Shown in pieces: positions 1 through 6,137 of a stretch of DNA of 6,137 nucleotides. Source of the DNA: Planctomycetota bacterium (lineage in GTDB: Bacteria > Planctomycetota > UBA8108); the NCBI GenBank assembly GCA_022451445.1, contig JAKUSY010000197.1:1-6137 (forward strand), in the 5' to 3' direction. Under the pieces are notes generated by a model. The model saw only the letters and a list, made by a program, of their open reading frames with translations. It was not told the DNA's origin and made no database searches. The first letter of the stretch is position 1; every line of letters starts with the position of its first letter. A program made the translations under genes and the position numbers.

Positions 1-2810
1 ACGCCCCCGCCGGCAACGGCAGCTGGAATACCGGCGCCACATCGCTTCACGATGATGGAGAGGCCGTCGAGTTCGAGGATTTCACGGTGGCCGGCGGTGC
101 GAACCTCCTCAGGGCTGGCGGGAACGTGCTGGCGATTATCGGCCTGAACGACAACCTCGGCAGCTCGGACTTCGTGATCATGCCCGAGCTGGTCGGCTTT
201 GATGCGGGCGAGCTGAACCGCGATGAGATGCAGTATTTTCCGCAGCCTACTCCGGGCTCGGCGAATCTTCCCGGTGTGAGCGGGATCACGCTGCCGCCGG
301 AGGTGACTCCCGCCAGCGGCGTTATCACCGGGAACACCCAGATGGTGATCTCCTCCGAGTCTCCGACCGCGGACATTCGCTATACCACCAACGGCTCGCC
401 TCCCACCTCGACCTCGACGCGTTATTCAGGTCCGGTCACCATCAGCTCGAGCTCCAGGATTCGCACGAGGGTCTTCGAGCCGGATGGATCGGTCAGCCCG
501 ACGGTCAGCCGCAGCTACATCATGCTGGCCTCGAACGTCAGGAACTTCCGTTCCACCATCCCGGTCGTCGTCATCGACAGCTTTGGAGGCGGGGGAGTTC
601 CCAGCGGTTCTTTCGAGGAGGCCTTCATGGCGATCTACGAGCCGATCGATGGGCGAACGAGCTTCTCAAGCGAGGCGACCCTGGCCAGCCGAATCGGGAT
701 CAAGACACGCGGTTCATCCACCGGCGGGCGCGACAAGGTCACCTACGGCCTGGAGTTCTGGGACGAGAATAACGAGGATACGGATTTCTCGCCGCTGGGC
801 ATGCCGGAAGAGTCCGACTGGATTCTCTACGGCGCCTACAACTTTGACCGCGCCCACCTGAGAAACCCGCTGATCTACGAGCTCAGCCGCCAGTGCGGGC
901 GCTGGGCTGCCCGGACCCGGTTCTGCGAGGTCTATTTCAATACCGGCAGCGGCACCCTCTCGAGCTCGCATTACAGGGGTATCTACAGCTTCATGGAGAA
1001 GATCAAGCGGGGAACGGATCGTGTCGACATCACCGAGCTCTCCTCCGGGCATACCAGCGAGCCGGAGATCAGCGGTGGGTACATGCTGAAGATCGACCGC
1101 GCGGATCCGGGCGACGGGGGCTTCTCCGCTGCCGGGCGATCGATCCGCTGGGTGGAGCCGAAGGAGGATGATGTCCCCTCCGCGCAGGCCACCTGGATCC
1201 GCAACTACTTCAACTCTTTCTCATCGGCCCTGAACGGAGCGAATTTCAGGGACCCTGTCAGGGGCTACGCTCCCTATGTCGACAAGGCCTCCTGGGTCGA
1301 TCACCACATGCTCAATGTCCTGGCCAAGAATGTCGATGCCCTGCGCCTGAGCACCTATTTTTACAAGGATCGCAACGGTCCGATCGAGTTCGGCCCGATC
1401 TGGGATTTTGACCGATCGATGAATTCCACTGATGGGCGCGATGACAATCCCACGACCTGGAATGGAACGGGTGATGGGACTGATTTTTTCAACTATCCCT
1501 GGTGGGGGAGACTTTTCGACGATCCCGATTTCATGCAGCTCTACAGGGACCGCTGGCACGAGTTTCGCCAGGGTCCTCTGTCCAATACGAACATTCGCAA
1601 CGTCATTGACTCCATGGCCAACGAGATCCAGGAGGCCCAGCCGCGCGACTCCGCGAAATGGGGGAGGATCTCCGCCACCGGCTGGCGAACCGAGATCAAC
1701 AGCCTGAAGAGCTGGCTGACGACAAGGGGAGGCTGGATGGACGGCCAGTTTCGCAGGCCGCCAACCATCAGTCCCAGCCCGGGCCCCATCACGCCCGGCT
1801 TCCAGTTTACCTTCGGGGGGAGCAGCGGGACGATCTACTATACCCTCGATGGGAGCGACCCGCGCGCATCCGGCGGCGCCACATCGGCCAGCGCGACGCG
1901 CTACACCAGGGCGGTGAGCCTCGCTGAGACAGCCCGGGTGGTGGCGCGCTCGCGGGTCAGCACCACCGACTGGAGTCCGCCGGTATCGGGGACTTTCTAC
2001 ACCGAGCTTCCCGGCATCGTGATCAGCGAGCTCATGTTCCATCCCGAGCCGCCGCCTGCCGGCAGTGAATTTACCGACGAGGATTTTGAGTATATCGAGT
2101 TTCTGAATATCGGCAACGAGCGGGTACCCCTGGCGGGGATGACCCTGAAGGGCGGGGTCGATTTTACTTTTCCCTCTGTCGGCACACCCGTGTTGGCTCC
2201 GGGAGAATACGTACTTGTCGTCAACAATGTCGAGGCCTTCGCCTCGCGCTACAATCTCGACCTGGTCTTCGTCGCCGGTGAGTTCACCGGGCGGCTCGAG
2301 AACGCCGGCGAGGAGATTGTTTTCGAGGGAGCCCTCGGTGAGCCCATTCACCGGTTCACCTACAGTGATTCCTGGTACCCGGAAACCGATGGCGGTGGCC
2401 TCAGCCTCGTCATCAGGGATCCCCTTGGCGATTTAAGGCAATGGCAGAGCCAGGCCGGCTGGGATGAGAGCACCGTCCTGGGCGGTTCTCCCGGCTTCAG
2501 CGATGAAGGTTTCCCCTCCCTCGGAGGCCGCCAGCGGCCCGGCGACTCTAACCAGGACGGCGTGATCGACATATCCGATGGATTCTCCATGGTGCGACGG
2601 TTGTTCGTGGATGGGGCGGCGCCGCTGCCCTGTGAAGGTTCGTTGCAGGAGGGCGGCAATCTCGCCCTGCTCGACGTCAACGAGGATTCGAGCTTTAACC
2701 TCACGGACGCTATCTACCTGCTGGGCTATATGTTCCACGGCGGGCCGGCGCGGGGGCGTGGTGACCAGTGCGTACGGTTGAAGGGTTGCGCCAACAATTG
2801 CGCGCGGTAG
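1..2810 (+). CDS. CotH kinase family surface protein with chitobiase-like, lamin-tail and dockerin-like modules (5' end outside window)
   Basis: The frame is open from the first full codon at base 3 to TAG at 2808-2810, so the start lies upstream; the GTG at 87 is only an internal codon. Modules in order: end of a beta-rich galactose-binding-like segment (about 3-240; NVLAIIGLNDNL); a chitobiase/FN3-like domain (about 294-525; IRYTTNGSPP); the CotH kinase domain (about 549-1734) with GIYSFMEKIKR (from 978), GGYMLKID (from 1074) and the acidic WDFDRS motif (1401-1418), the probable metal/ATP site; a second chitobiase-like domain (about 1758-1998; IYYTLDGSDPR); a lamin-tail domain (about 2010-2484; VISELMFHP, FEYIEFLNIG); and a dockerin-like pair of calcium loops (about 2535-2739; GDSNQDGVIDISD and a degenerate DVNEDSSFNLTD), then a Cys-rich tail. 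CotH proteins are atypical protein kinases; such modular forms are common in Planctomycetes and Verrucomicrobia and are presumed secreted. Substrate unknown. It converges on the HupE-like gene. Confidence 0.9.
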   Translation, partial: APAGNGSWNTGATSLHDDGEAVEFEDFTVAGGANLLRAGGNVLAIIGLNDNLGSSDFVIMPELVGFDAGELNRDEMQYFPQPTPGSANLPGVSGITLPPEVTPASGVITGNTQMVISSESPTADIRYTTNGSPPTSTSTRYSGPVTISSSSRIRTRVFEPDGSVSPTVSRSYIMLASNVRNFRSTIPVVVIDSFGGGGVPSGSFEEAFMAIYEPIDGRTSFSSEATLASRIGIKTRGSSTGGRDKVTYGLEFWDENNEDTDFSPLGMPEESDWILYGAYNFDRAHLRNPLIYELSRQCGRWAARTRFCEVYFNTGSGTLSSSHYRGIYSFMEKIKRGTDRVDITELSSGHTSEPEISGGYMLKIDRADPGDGGFSAAGRSIRWVEPKEDDVPSAQATWIRNYFNSFSSALNGANFRDPVRGYAPYVDKASWVDHHMLNVLAKNVDALRLSTYFYKDRNGPIEFGPIWDFDRSMNSTDGRDDNPTTWNGTGDGTDFFNYPWWGRLFDDPDFMQLYRDRWHEFRQGPLSNTNIRNVIDSMANEIQEAQPRDSAKWGRISATGWRTEINSLKSWLTTRGGWMDGQFRRPPTISPSPGPITPGFQFTFGGSSGTIYYTLDGSDPRASGGATSASATRYTRAVSLAETARVVARSRVSTTDWSPPVSGTFYTELPGIVISELMFHPEPPPAGSEFTDEDFEYIEFLNIGNERVPLAGMTLKGGVDFTFPSVGTPVLAPGEYVLVVNNVEAFASRYNLDLVFVAGEFTGRLENAGEEIVFEGALGEPIHRFTYSDSWYPETDGGGLSLVIRDPLGDLRQWQSQAGWDESTVLGGSPGFSDEGFPSLGGRQRPGDSNQDGVIDISDGFSMVRRLFVDGAAPLPCEGSLQEGGNLALLDVNEDSSFNLTDAIYLLGYMFHGGPARGRGDQCVRLKGCANNCAR

Positions 2811-2828
2811 GAGCCTAGGGGCGGGTCC

Positions 2829-2845
2829 ACGGTTCAGAGAACTGT
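2829..2845. terminator. Weak stem-loop at the convergent gene junction
   Basis: A 7-bp stem (ACGGTTC with GAACTGT, one G-T pair, loop AGA) begins 18 bases after the CotH stop and covers the stop codon of the convergent gene. No T-run follows on either strand, so it is not a standard intrinsic terminator. It may slow or trim transcripts from both sides, or be chance. Confidence 0.25.
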
Positions 2846-3892
2846 CCGCTCGATGAGCCAGTAGAGTCCCAGCAGCGCCACGAGAACGGAGAGCGCCGTG
2901 GAGATGCCGCGGAAGCTCTTGTGCGGCTGGAGGACCTTCCAGATGAAGGGCAGCACCAGGCAGGCTATGCCAAGCTGTCCGAGCTCGACACCGAGGTTGA
3001 AGAGCAGGACGATCCAGCCATCGCCGGCATTGCCGCCGATACCCAGGTCGCGCAGGATGGAGGCGAAGCCCAGTCCGTGTATCAGGCCGAAGACGAAGGT
3101 CAGGGCCCAGCGGTAGCGGACCTCTTTTTTCAGGATGTTTTCGATTCCCACGTAGACGATCGAGAGGGCGATGAGCGGCTCGACGATATTCGAGGGCAGG
3201 TGGACCAGGTCGTAGGTGGCGAGGGCGAGGGTGATGGAGTGGGCGAGGGTGAAGGAGGTGATGATCAGCGCCGCTTCCCGGAAGCCAATGCCGATGATCA
3301 GCAGTCCGAAGAGAAAGAGCAGGTGGTCGTAGCCGGTGAGGATGTGCTCGATCCCGAGGATGAGGAAGGCCAGCCTGCCGCCGGAGATTTCCGAGTCAAA
3401 GACGCGATGCCGCTCAGTGAGGGTATCGGTGGCGATGGTTTCATCCCGCCCCGGCGTCGACAGCTTCGCCAGCTGGCGATGACCGCCGGGCAGGCGGTCG
3501 AAGATGTTCGATTCAAGGGTGATGTGCCTGCCGCCCTGGCCGGGGTAGGACACCAGCAAAAGCACGTTGTCCTTGTCATCGGCCCACACCTTTTCGCAGA
3601 CGCCCCTGGCCGGCACCCCATCGATCCTCAGCTCGAGAATCATGGCCGGCAGGGCCTCGAGGTCCGTCCGTGCATCGTCGAGCTCAGCCGGCGAGATCCT
3701 GCCGTCGCGGTCGACATCCATCGGCGAGAGGATCTCGGCGTCAAACCGCGAGAGGGTCAGCAGCAGCTCAAATACGCCCCCCGGTTTTTCATCGATGTCG
3801 ACGCTGCTGAGCCCCGGAGGATGGGCGTTGGAGTTGGCGGGAATCAGAAACAGCAGGAAGAAGATAGACAGCGAACCTGAGTATCGTTTCAC
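2834..3892 (-). CDS. HupE/UreJ-family integral membrane protein with exported EF-hand-containing N-terminal domain
   Basis: A 352-residue protein starting at GTG (3892-3890) and ending in TGA. Residues 1-23 are a signal peptide (hydrophobic SLSIFFLLFLIPA, then SNA before HPPG). About 24-170 form an exported soluble domain that carries one good EF-hand loop, D59-V-D61-R-D63-G-R-I-S-P-A-E70. From about 172 onward lie about seven hydrophobic segments with the conserved polar motifs of the HupE/UreJ_2 family: GIEHILTGYDHLLFLFG (180-196), FTLAHSITLALA (214-225), VEPLIALSIVYVGIEN (237-252), FGLIHGLGFA (268-277) and FNLGVELGQL (298-307). HupE and UreJ relatives are linked to nickel or cobalt permeation; for this long exported-domain subgroup the substrate is not established. 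The start lies 9 bases after the esterase stop, with no clear ribosome binding site, so translation is probably coupled to the upstream gene. The signal peptide placed exactly at this GTG supports the start. Confidence 0.88.
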   Translation of the reverse strand: MKRYSGSLSIFFLLFLIPANSNAHPPGLSSVDIDEKPGGVFELLLTLSRFDAEILSPMDVDRDGRISPAELDDARTDLEALPAMILELRIDGVPARGVCEKVWADDKDNVLLLVSYPGQGGRHITLESNIFDRLPGGHRQLAKLSTPGRDETIATDTLTERHRVFDSEISGGRLAFLILGIEHILTGYDHLLFLFGLLIIGIGFREAALIITSFTLAHSITLALATYDLVHLPSNIVEPLIALSIVYVGIENILKKEVRYRWALTFVFGLIHGLGFASILRDLGIGGNAGDGWIVLLFNLGVELGQLGIACLVLPFIWKVLQPHKSFRGISTALSVLVALLGLYWLIERTVL

Positions 3893-3901
3893 AGCAAGTG
3901 C
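3893..3901 (-). other. Nine-base junction between esterase stop and GTG start, same frame
   Basis: The esterase ends with TGA (3904-3902) and the HupE-like gene starts with GTG nine bases later in the same reading frame (Ala-Leu-Ala between them). No Shine-Dalgarno sequence is visible in front of the GTG. Reinitiation by the terminating ribosome is the simplest way to express the second gene. Confidence 0.6.
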
Positions 3902-5137
3902 TCAGGGCGTTCCCAGGTGCTTGTCGGCGAAGTCAAGATAGACCTTCCAGTCGAAGGCGGTGACATCGTGACCGCCGCTTCGGATGTGATAGCCGATGCG
4001 GCCCATCGAGGGCTTGTCGATGGGGGGCATCTTCTCGGCGGGGAGGCCCTCGGTGCCCAGCAACCGGTAGACCGGGTCGGCGTTTTTTGCCGACAGGTAT
4101 TCTCCCCGTGGGTCTGCCCAGCGGTCTTTCACTGCGCTGGCGACATAGACCGGGCGCGGCGCCATCAGGGCGATGAGCATATGCTGGTCGACCGGCAGGT
4201 CGGCCTCGCGGTCGTTGTACTTGTTGAAGTTGTCGCAGAACCAGTGGGGGAAGCTGGTGTTGATCCGCTTGACGGTCTCTCCGAAGGCCCTGCGGCACAG
4301 CGCGGCGCCGCCGCAGCCCGAGTCGTTGGAGATGACCAGGGCGAAGCGCTCGTCTTCCGCTCCGGCCCAGAGCGAGGTTTTCCCAAGCCGCGAGTGCCCG
4401 ATGACGGCGACCCGCTTGTGATCGATCTCGTCGATCGTCTCGAAATAATCCAGCGCCCGGCTCAGGCCCCAGCCCCAGGCGGCGATCGAGCCCCAGCCAT
4501 CGGGGGGGATTTTGTTGGCGGGACCGTAGACCTTGTGGATGCCGCGCGAGAAGGCGTTGCGCTTGTCGTCGGGCTCGATGTCGCCGTACCAGATGGTGGC
4601 GAGCGCGTAGCCACGGGCAACGATCATATCGGCCTGCCAGCGTCCGGCGCTCTTGCCCCGGGCAGCTTCGGTATCGCCTTTGCGAAGGGTGATCCCGGGG
4701 TCTTTTGAGATGGTCGGGTTGCCCCGGAAGTTGAGCCCGAGGAAGGCGGGCGCCGGGCCCCTGTCCTTCGCGGGCAGGTACAGCAGCATGTTCATGGCCG
4801 GGCCGTTTTCGGCAGCGGTGAAGTGGACCCTCACCTCGCGGCGGCTGGCCTTGCCGTCGAGAGCCGGCTCGTCTTTCCTGGTTACCTCGAAGCGCAGGGC
4901 CTCGGGGCGTCCCGGTCTTCGGCCGTAGACCTCGCTGCGAAACAGCTCGAGTACTTCGCCGCGGCGCTTTTTCTTCCAGGTCGCCGCGTCTTTGACCGGG
5001 CTTCCATCGTTGAGCTTCAGCAGCGGCGGCAGCTTGTAGGCCGGTACCTTCGATTCGTCGTAGTTGGCCTGGGCCATGATCGGGCCATATGAAAGGATTG
5101 AAATAAGAACTGCGGCGAGAATTCTGCGAGGGCGCAT
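3902..5137 (-). CDS. Glucuronoyl methylesterase (carbohydrate esterase family 15)
   Basis: A 411-residue exported alpha/beta-hydrolase. Start ATG (5137-5135) has GGAGA eight bases upstream and opens a signal peptide (RRILAAVLISILSYGPIMA, cleavage near residue 22-24). Hallmarks of bacterial CE15 enzymes are present: LGLNFRGNPT (oxyanion-side loop, 133-142), RWQADMIVARGYALAT (166-181), GWGSIAAWGWGLSRALDYF (214-232), the nucleophile elbow GHSRLGK with Ser249, NDSGCGGAAL (271-280), LMAPRPVYVASA (324-335) and the catalytic His390 in SGGHDVTAFDW. The acidic triad member is either Asp272, which by eye aligns with the Glu of fungal enzymes, or an Asp in the KDRWADPRGE loop (338 or 342). Family members hydrolyse the ester between 4-O-methyl-glucuronic acid of xylan and lignin alcohols, so the likely site is the periplasm or outside the cell. 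Length and all motifs look complete. It lies between the Sec-cytochrome gene (50 bases upstream) and the HupE-like gene (9 bases downstream). Confidence 0.93.
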   Translation of the reverse strand: MRPRRILAAVLISILSYGPIMAQANYDESKVPAYKLPPLLKLNDGSPVKDAATWKKKRRGEVLELFRSEVYGRRPGRPEALRFEVTRKDEPALDGKASRREVRVHFTAAENGPAMNMLLYLPAKDRGPAPAFLGLNFRGNPTISKDPGITLRKGDTEAARGKSAGRWQADMIVARGYALATIWYGDIEPDDKRNAFSRGIHKVYGPANKIPPDGWGSIAAWGWGLSRALDYFETIDEIDHKRVAVIGHSRLGKTSLWAGAEDERFALVISNDSGCGGAALCRRAFGETVKRINTSFPHWFCDNFNKYNDREADLPVDQHMLIALMAPRPVYVASAVKDRWADPRGEYLSAKNADPVYRLLGTEGLPAEKMPPIDKPSMGRIGYHIRSGGHDVTAFDWKVYLDFADKHLGTP

Positions 5138-5145
5138 TTTGATCG

Positions 5146-5150
5146 TCTCC
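5146..5150 (-). promoter_or_regulatory. Ribosome binding site of the CE15 esterase
   Basis: GGAGA on the minus strand, eight bases before the ATG at 5137. It fixes the esterase start and excludes longer overlapping frames. The rest of the gap (5151-5187) shows no clear terminator or promoter, consistent with read-through from the upstream gene. Confidence 0.6.
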
Positions 5151-5187
5151 AGTTGAGGGCTCCAGGTACGGGTCGGCGGAATCCGGG

Positions 5188-6123
5188 CTATTTTCCGATC
5201 CGGCTGATATGTTTTCCGACGACCTCGAACGGCAAATCTTTCGGTAGCGCCAGTTCAAAACGGTTTGCGCTGTCAAAGAGCCTCTCCGAGACCCAGCCTC
5301 CCCCTCCTCAGCCGTACTTCATGGTACCGGAAGCCAGCTCCGTGTTCTTATTGTCAAGAACGCGGTAGGTGATGGGAATTCGTTTTCCCGAACGGTAGAT
5401 CGACAAACCGATGCGGTGGGCGGCCTTCAGAATATTTCCGTGGCGTCCTCCAGCACTGTCGCCGCTGAACATCATGCTGCCGCGCAGCTTTCCGGCCTGC
5501 GTCGCGGCGTTTGTGGAAAGATGAATCCTCGGATCGATCTCGACCCTGAGCGGCTTGCCGGCGATGACCTGGAGCTTCCTGTGTCCGTGAGAGGTCGCCG
5601 AGAGAAACCATTTCTTTCCGTGTTTGTCTGTGCGGGCGAGCCTGTAGCCGGTGATGGTATAGGCTCCCGGGAGGAGGGCTCGTCTGCGGTCCTTGTCACT
5701 GGATTTCCATTCGAGGCGGTAGACTTTTTTCTTCGGGCCTCTCAGGAATAATTCGCCGTCCGCTATGGTGCTGGAGACATAGCCCGCTTTTCGGCCTTCC
5801 GTCCCGGCGTCTTTCGCGGGGGCCGAGGAGATCCGGATGGGCGCATGAAGTTTCCTGGAACTCAGGAGGTCGATGAGGGCCCGCCGGGCCCCGGGGGGAG
5901 TCCCCGTTCAGGCGGTCCGGTTGACCTGGTCCAGCCAGGCCCGGTCAAATGAGCTCCCGGGATCCGGCACAGTGTGGCAGTGATTGCATTTGTTTCTGAA
6001 GGTCGCTTCCACTTTTTGCGGGCTCCAGTCTTCGCCCCGGGCCGGGCCGCTCCAGCTCAGGAGGGCGAGGAAAAAAAGTGCCGCGAGGGTGGAGTCCATG
6101 TTGTTAAGGATACGGATTCTCAT
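5188..6123 (-). CDS. Putative selenoprotein: exported monohaem cytochrome c fused to a beta-rich domain, two in-frame UGA (Sec72, Sec272)
   Basis: Read from ATG (6123) to TAG (5190-5188), the frame has 311 codons, two of them TGA (72 at 5910-5908; 272 at 5310-5308). Residues 1-30 are a signal peptide (STLAALFFLALLSWSG, ARG before EDW). A small cytochrome c unit follows, with CNHCH at 46-50 and a helix-like ARRALIDLL at 79-87. Sec72 lies between them, about seven residues before the helix. Residues about 95-311 are beta-rich and exported, with LLPGAYTITGYRL (150-162) and RIPITYRVLD (249-258) then ASGTMKYG before Sec272, followed by GGGGW and a 39-residue tail. I do not recognise a named family. 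The two haem cysteines are the only Cys residues. A pseudogene with two nonsense changes is possible, but the long coherent frame on both sides of each TGA, the TAG end, the same spacing of two SECIS-like hairpins, and a good upstream GAGG argue for selenocysteine. It is probably the first gene of this operon, with the CE15 start 50 bases downstream. Confidence 0.78.
5278..5310 (-). promoter_or_regulatory. Candidate bacterial SECIS element for UGA 2 (Sec272)
   Basis: After TGA (5310-5308) the minus strand forms a 7-bp stem, GGGUCUC / GAGGCUC with two G-U pairs, and a GGA loop (stem at 5294-5288 and 5284-5278, loop 5287-5285). The first loop G is 21 bases after the UGA. Known bacterial SECIS elements sit just downstream of the UGA inside the coding region, with a short stem and a small apical loop that has G in its first two positions. 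SelB-binding details such as a bulged U are not evident. Confidence 0.62.
5876..5910 (-). promoter_or_regulatory. Candidate bacterial SECIS element for UGA 1 (Sec72)
   Basis: After TGA (5910-5908) the minus strand forms a perfect 6-bp stem, GGGCCC / GGGCCC, extended by one G-U pair, with a GGC loop (stem 5892-5886 and 5882-5876, loop 5885-5883). The first loop G is 23 bases after the UGA. Geometry matches the second element closely: 7 bp in all, three-base loop starting GG. Competing pairings exist because the stretch is very G+C rich (GGGG/CCCC just after the UGA). Confidence 0.6.
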
Positions 6124-6133
6124 GTCGATTGAA

Positions 6134-6137
6134 CCTC
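6134..6137 (-). promoter_or_regulatory. Ribosome binding site of the Sec-cytochrome gene (cut by window edge)
   Basis: GAGG on the minus strand, ten bases before the ATG at 6123 and running to the edge of the window. The later ATG at codon 9 (6099) has no such sequence in front and would shorten the basic n-region of the signal peptide, so 6123 is preferred. The promoter lies outside the window. Confidence 0.5.

Noticed and set aside
31..1887. Short shared string GGCGCCACATCG near 33 and near 1876
   Set aside because: A 12-base match within one G+C-rich gene, in different domains; not evidence of a repeat element.
1221..2351. 376-codon minus-strand frame opposite the CotH gene
   Set aside because: Antisense shadow in G+C-rich DNA; no recognisable domain, whereas the plus strand has continuous CotH and lamin-tail motifs.
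2921..3880. 319-codon plus-strand frame opposite the HupE-like gene
   Set aside because: Acidic, Gln- and Asp-rich text typical of the complement of a membrane protein gene; no motif.
3933..5276. Long minus-strand frame of 447 codons overlapping the esterase
   Set aside because: It is the shifted frame of the CE15 gene, dominated by Arg, Gly, Pro and Gln. The esterase frame carries all CE15 motifs, a signal peptide and a ribosome binding site.
5354..5751. Short frames on both strands (5354-5611 minus, 5416-5751 plus, 5472-5699 minus) in the region after the first TGA
   Set aside because: Low-complexity Arg/Ser/Pro-rich sequences in other frames of the Sec-cytochrome gene; the frame continuous with the cytochrome gives the only protein-like translation.
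5188..6123. Genome-wide reassignment of UGA to Trp or Gly
   Set aside because: UGA ends the esterase and the HupE-like gene at family-typical C-termini, and reading through the latter would overlap the convergent CotH gene. TGG is used normally for Trp.
5188..6123. Simple pseudogene (two nonsense mutations)
   Set aside because: Not fully excluded, but both interruptions are TGA, no frameshift is present over 936 bases, the signal peptide, haem site and ribosome binding site are intact, and both TGAs have SECIS-like hairpins.

Overview
The window (about 60% G+C by eye) looks like chromosomal DNA of a planctomycete, probably an uncultured member of Planctomycetota. The main support is the left-hand gene: a very large secreted CotH-kinase protein with chitobiase-type, lamin-tail and dockerin-like modules, ending in the GD-N-DG-DISD / TDAIYLLGYMFHGGP type of C-terminal repeat familiar from planctomycete surface proteins. 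Three periplasmic or membrane proteins follow on the opposite strand. No RNA gene, insertion sequence, CRISPR array or large repeat was seen.

Layout. Bases 1-2810 (+): 3' part of the CotH-family gene, which enters from outside the window. Bases 2811-2833: a 23-base convergent junction. The rest is one minus-strand cluster, read from right to left: a signal-peptide-bearing c-type cytochrome fusion (6123 to 5188), a CE15 glucuronoyl esterase (5137 to 3902) and a HupE/UreJ-family membrane protein with an EF-hand in its exported N-terminal part (3892 to 2834). Gaps are 50 and 9 bases, so the three genes are probably co-transcribed.

The most notable point is the stretch 5188-5910, which a normal gene caller would leave as a 71-residue mini-cytochrome followed by about 770 empty bases. 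The cytochrome frame in fact continues through two in-frame TGA codons (5910-5908 and 5310-5308) with protein-like sequence of 199 and then 39 codons, and ends at TAG (5190-5188). Each TGA is followed by a 7-bp stem capped by a GG-starting three-base loop, 23 and 21 bases downstream, which is the layout of a bacterial SECIS element. TGA is an ordinary stop in the two neighbouring genes, and no comparable hairpin follows those stops. The best reading is a 311-residue exported selenoprotein: a monohaem cytochrome c with two selenocysteines (Sec72, Sec272) joined to a beta-rich domain. I do not recognise it as a described selenoprotein family.

How the genes may work together is uncertain. The esterase would cleave ester links between glucuronic acid of xylan and lignin alcohols. 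The Sec-cytochrome would be a periplasmic redox protein. The HupE-like protein may move a metal ion. No direct functional link can be shown from sequence alone.
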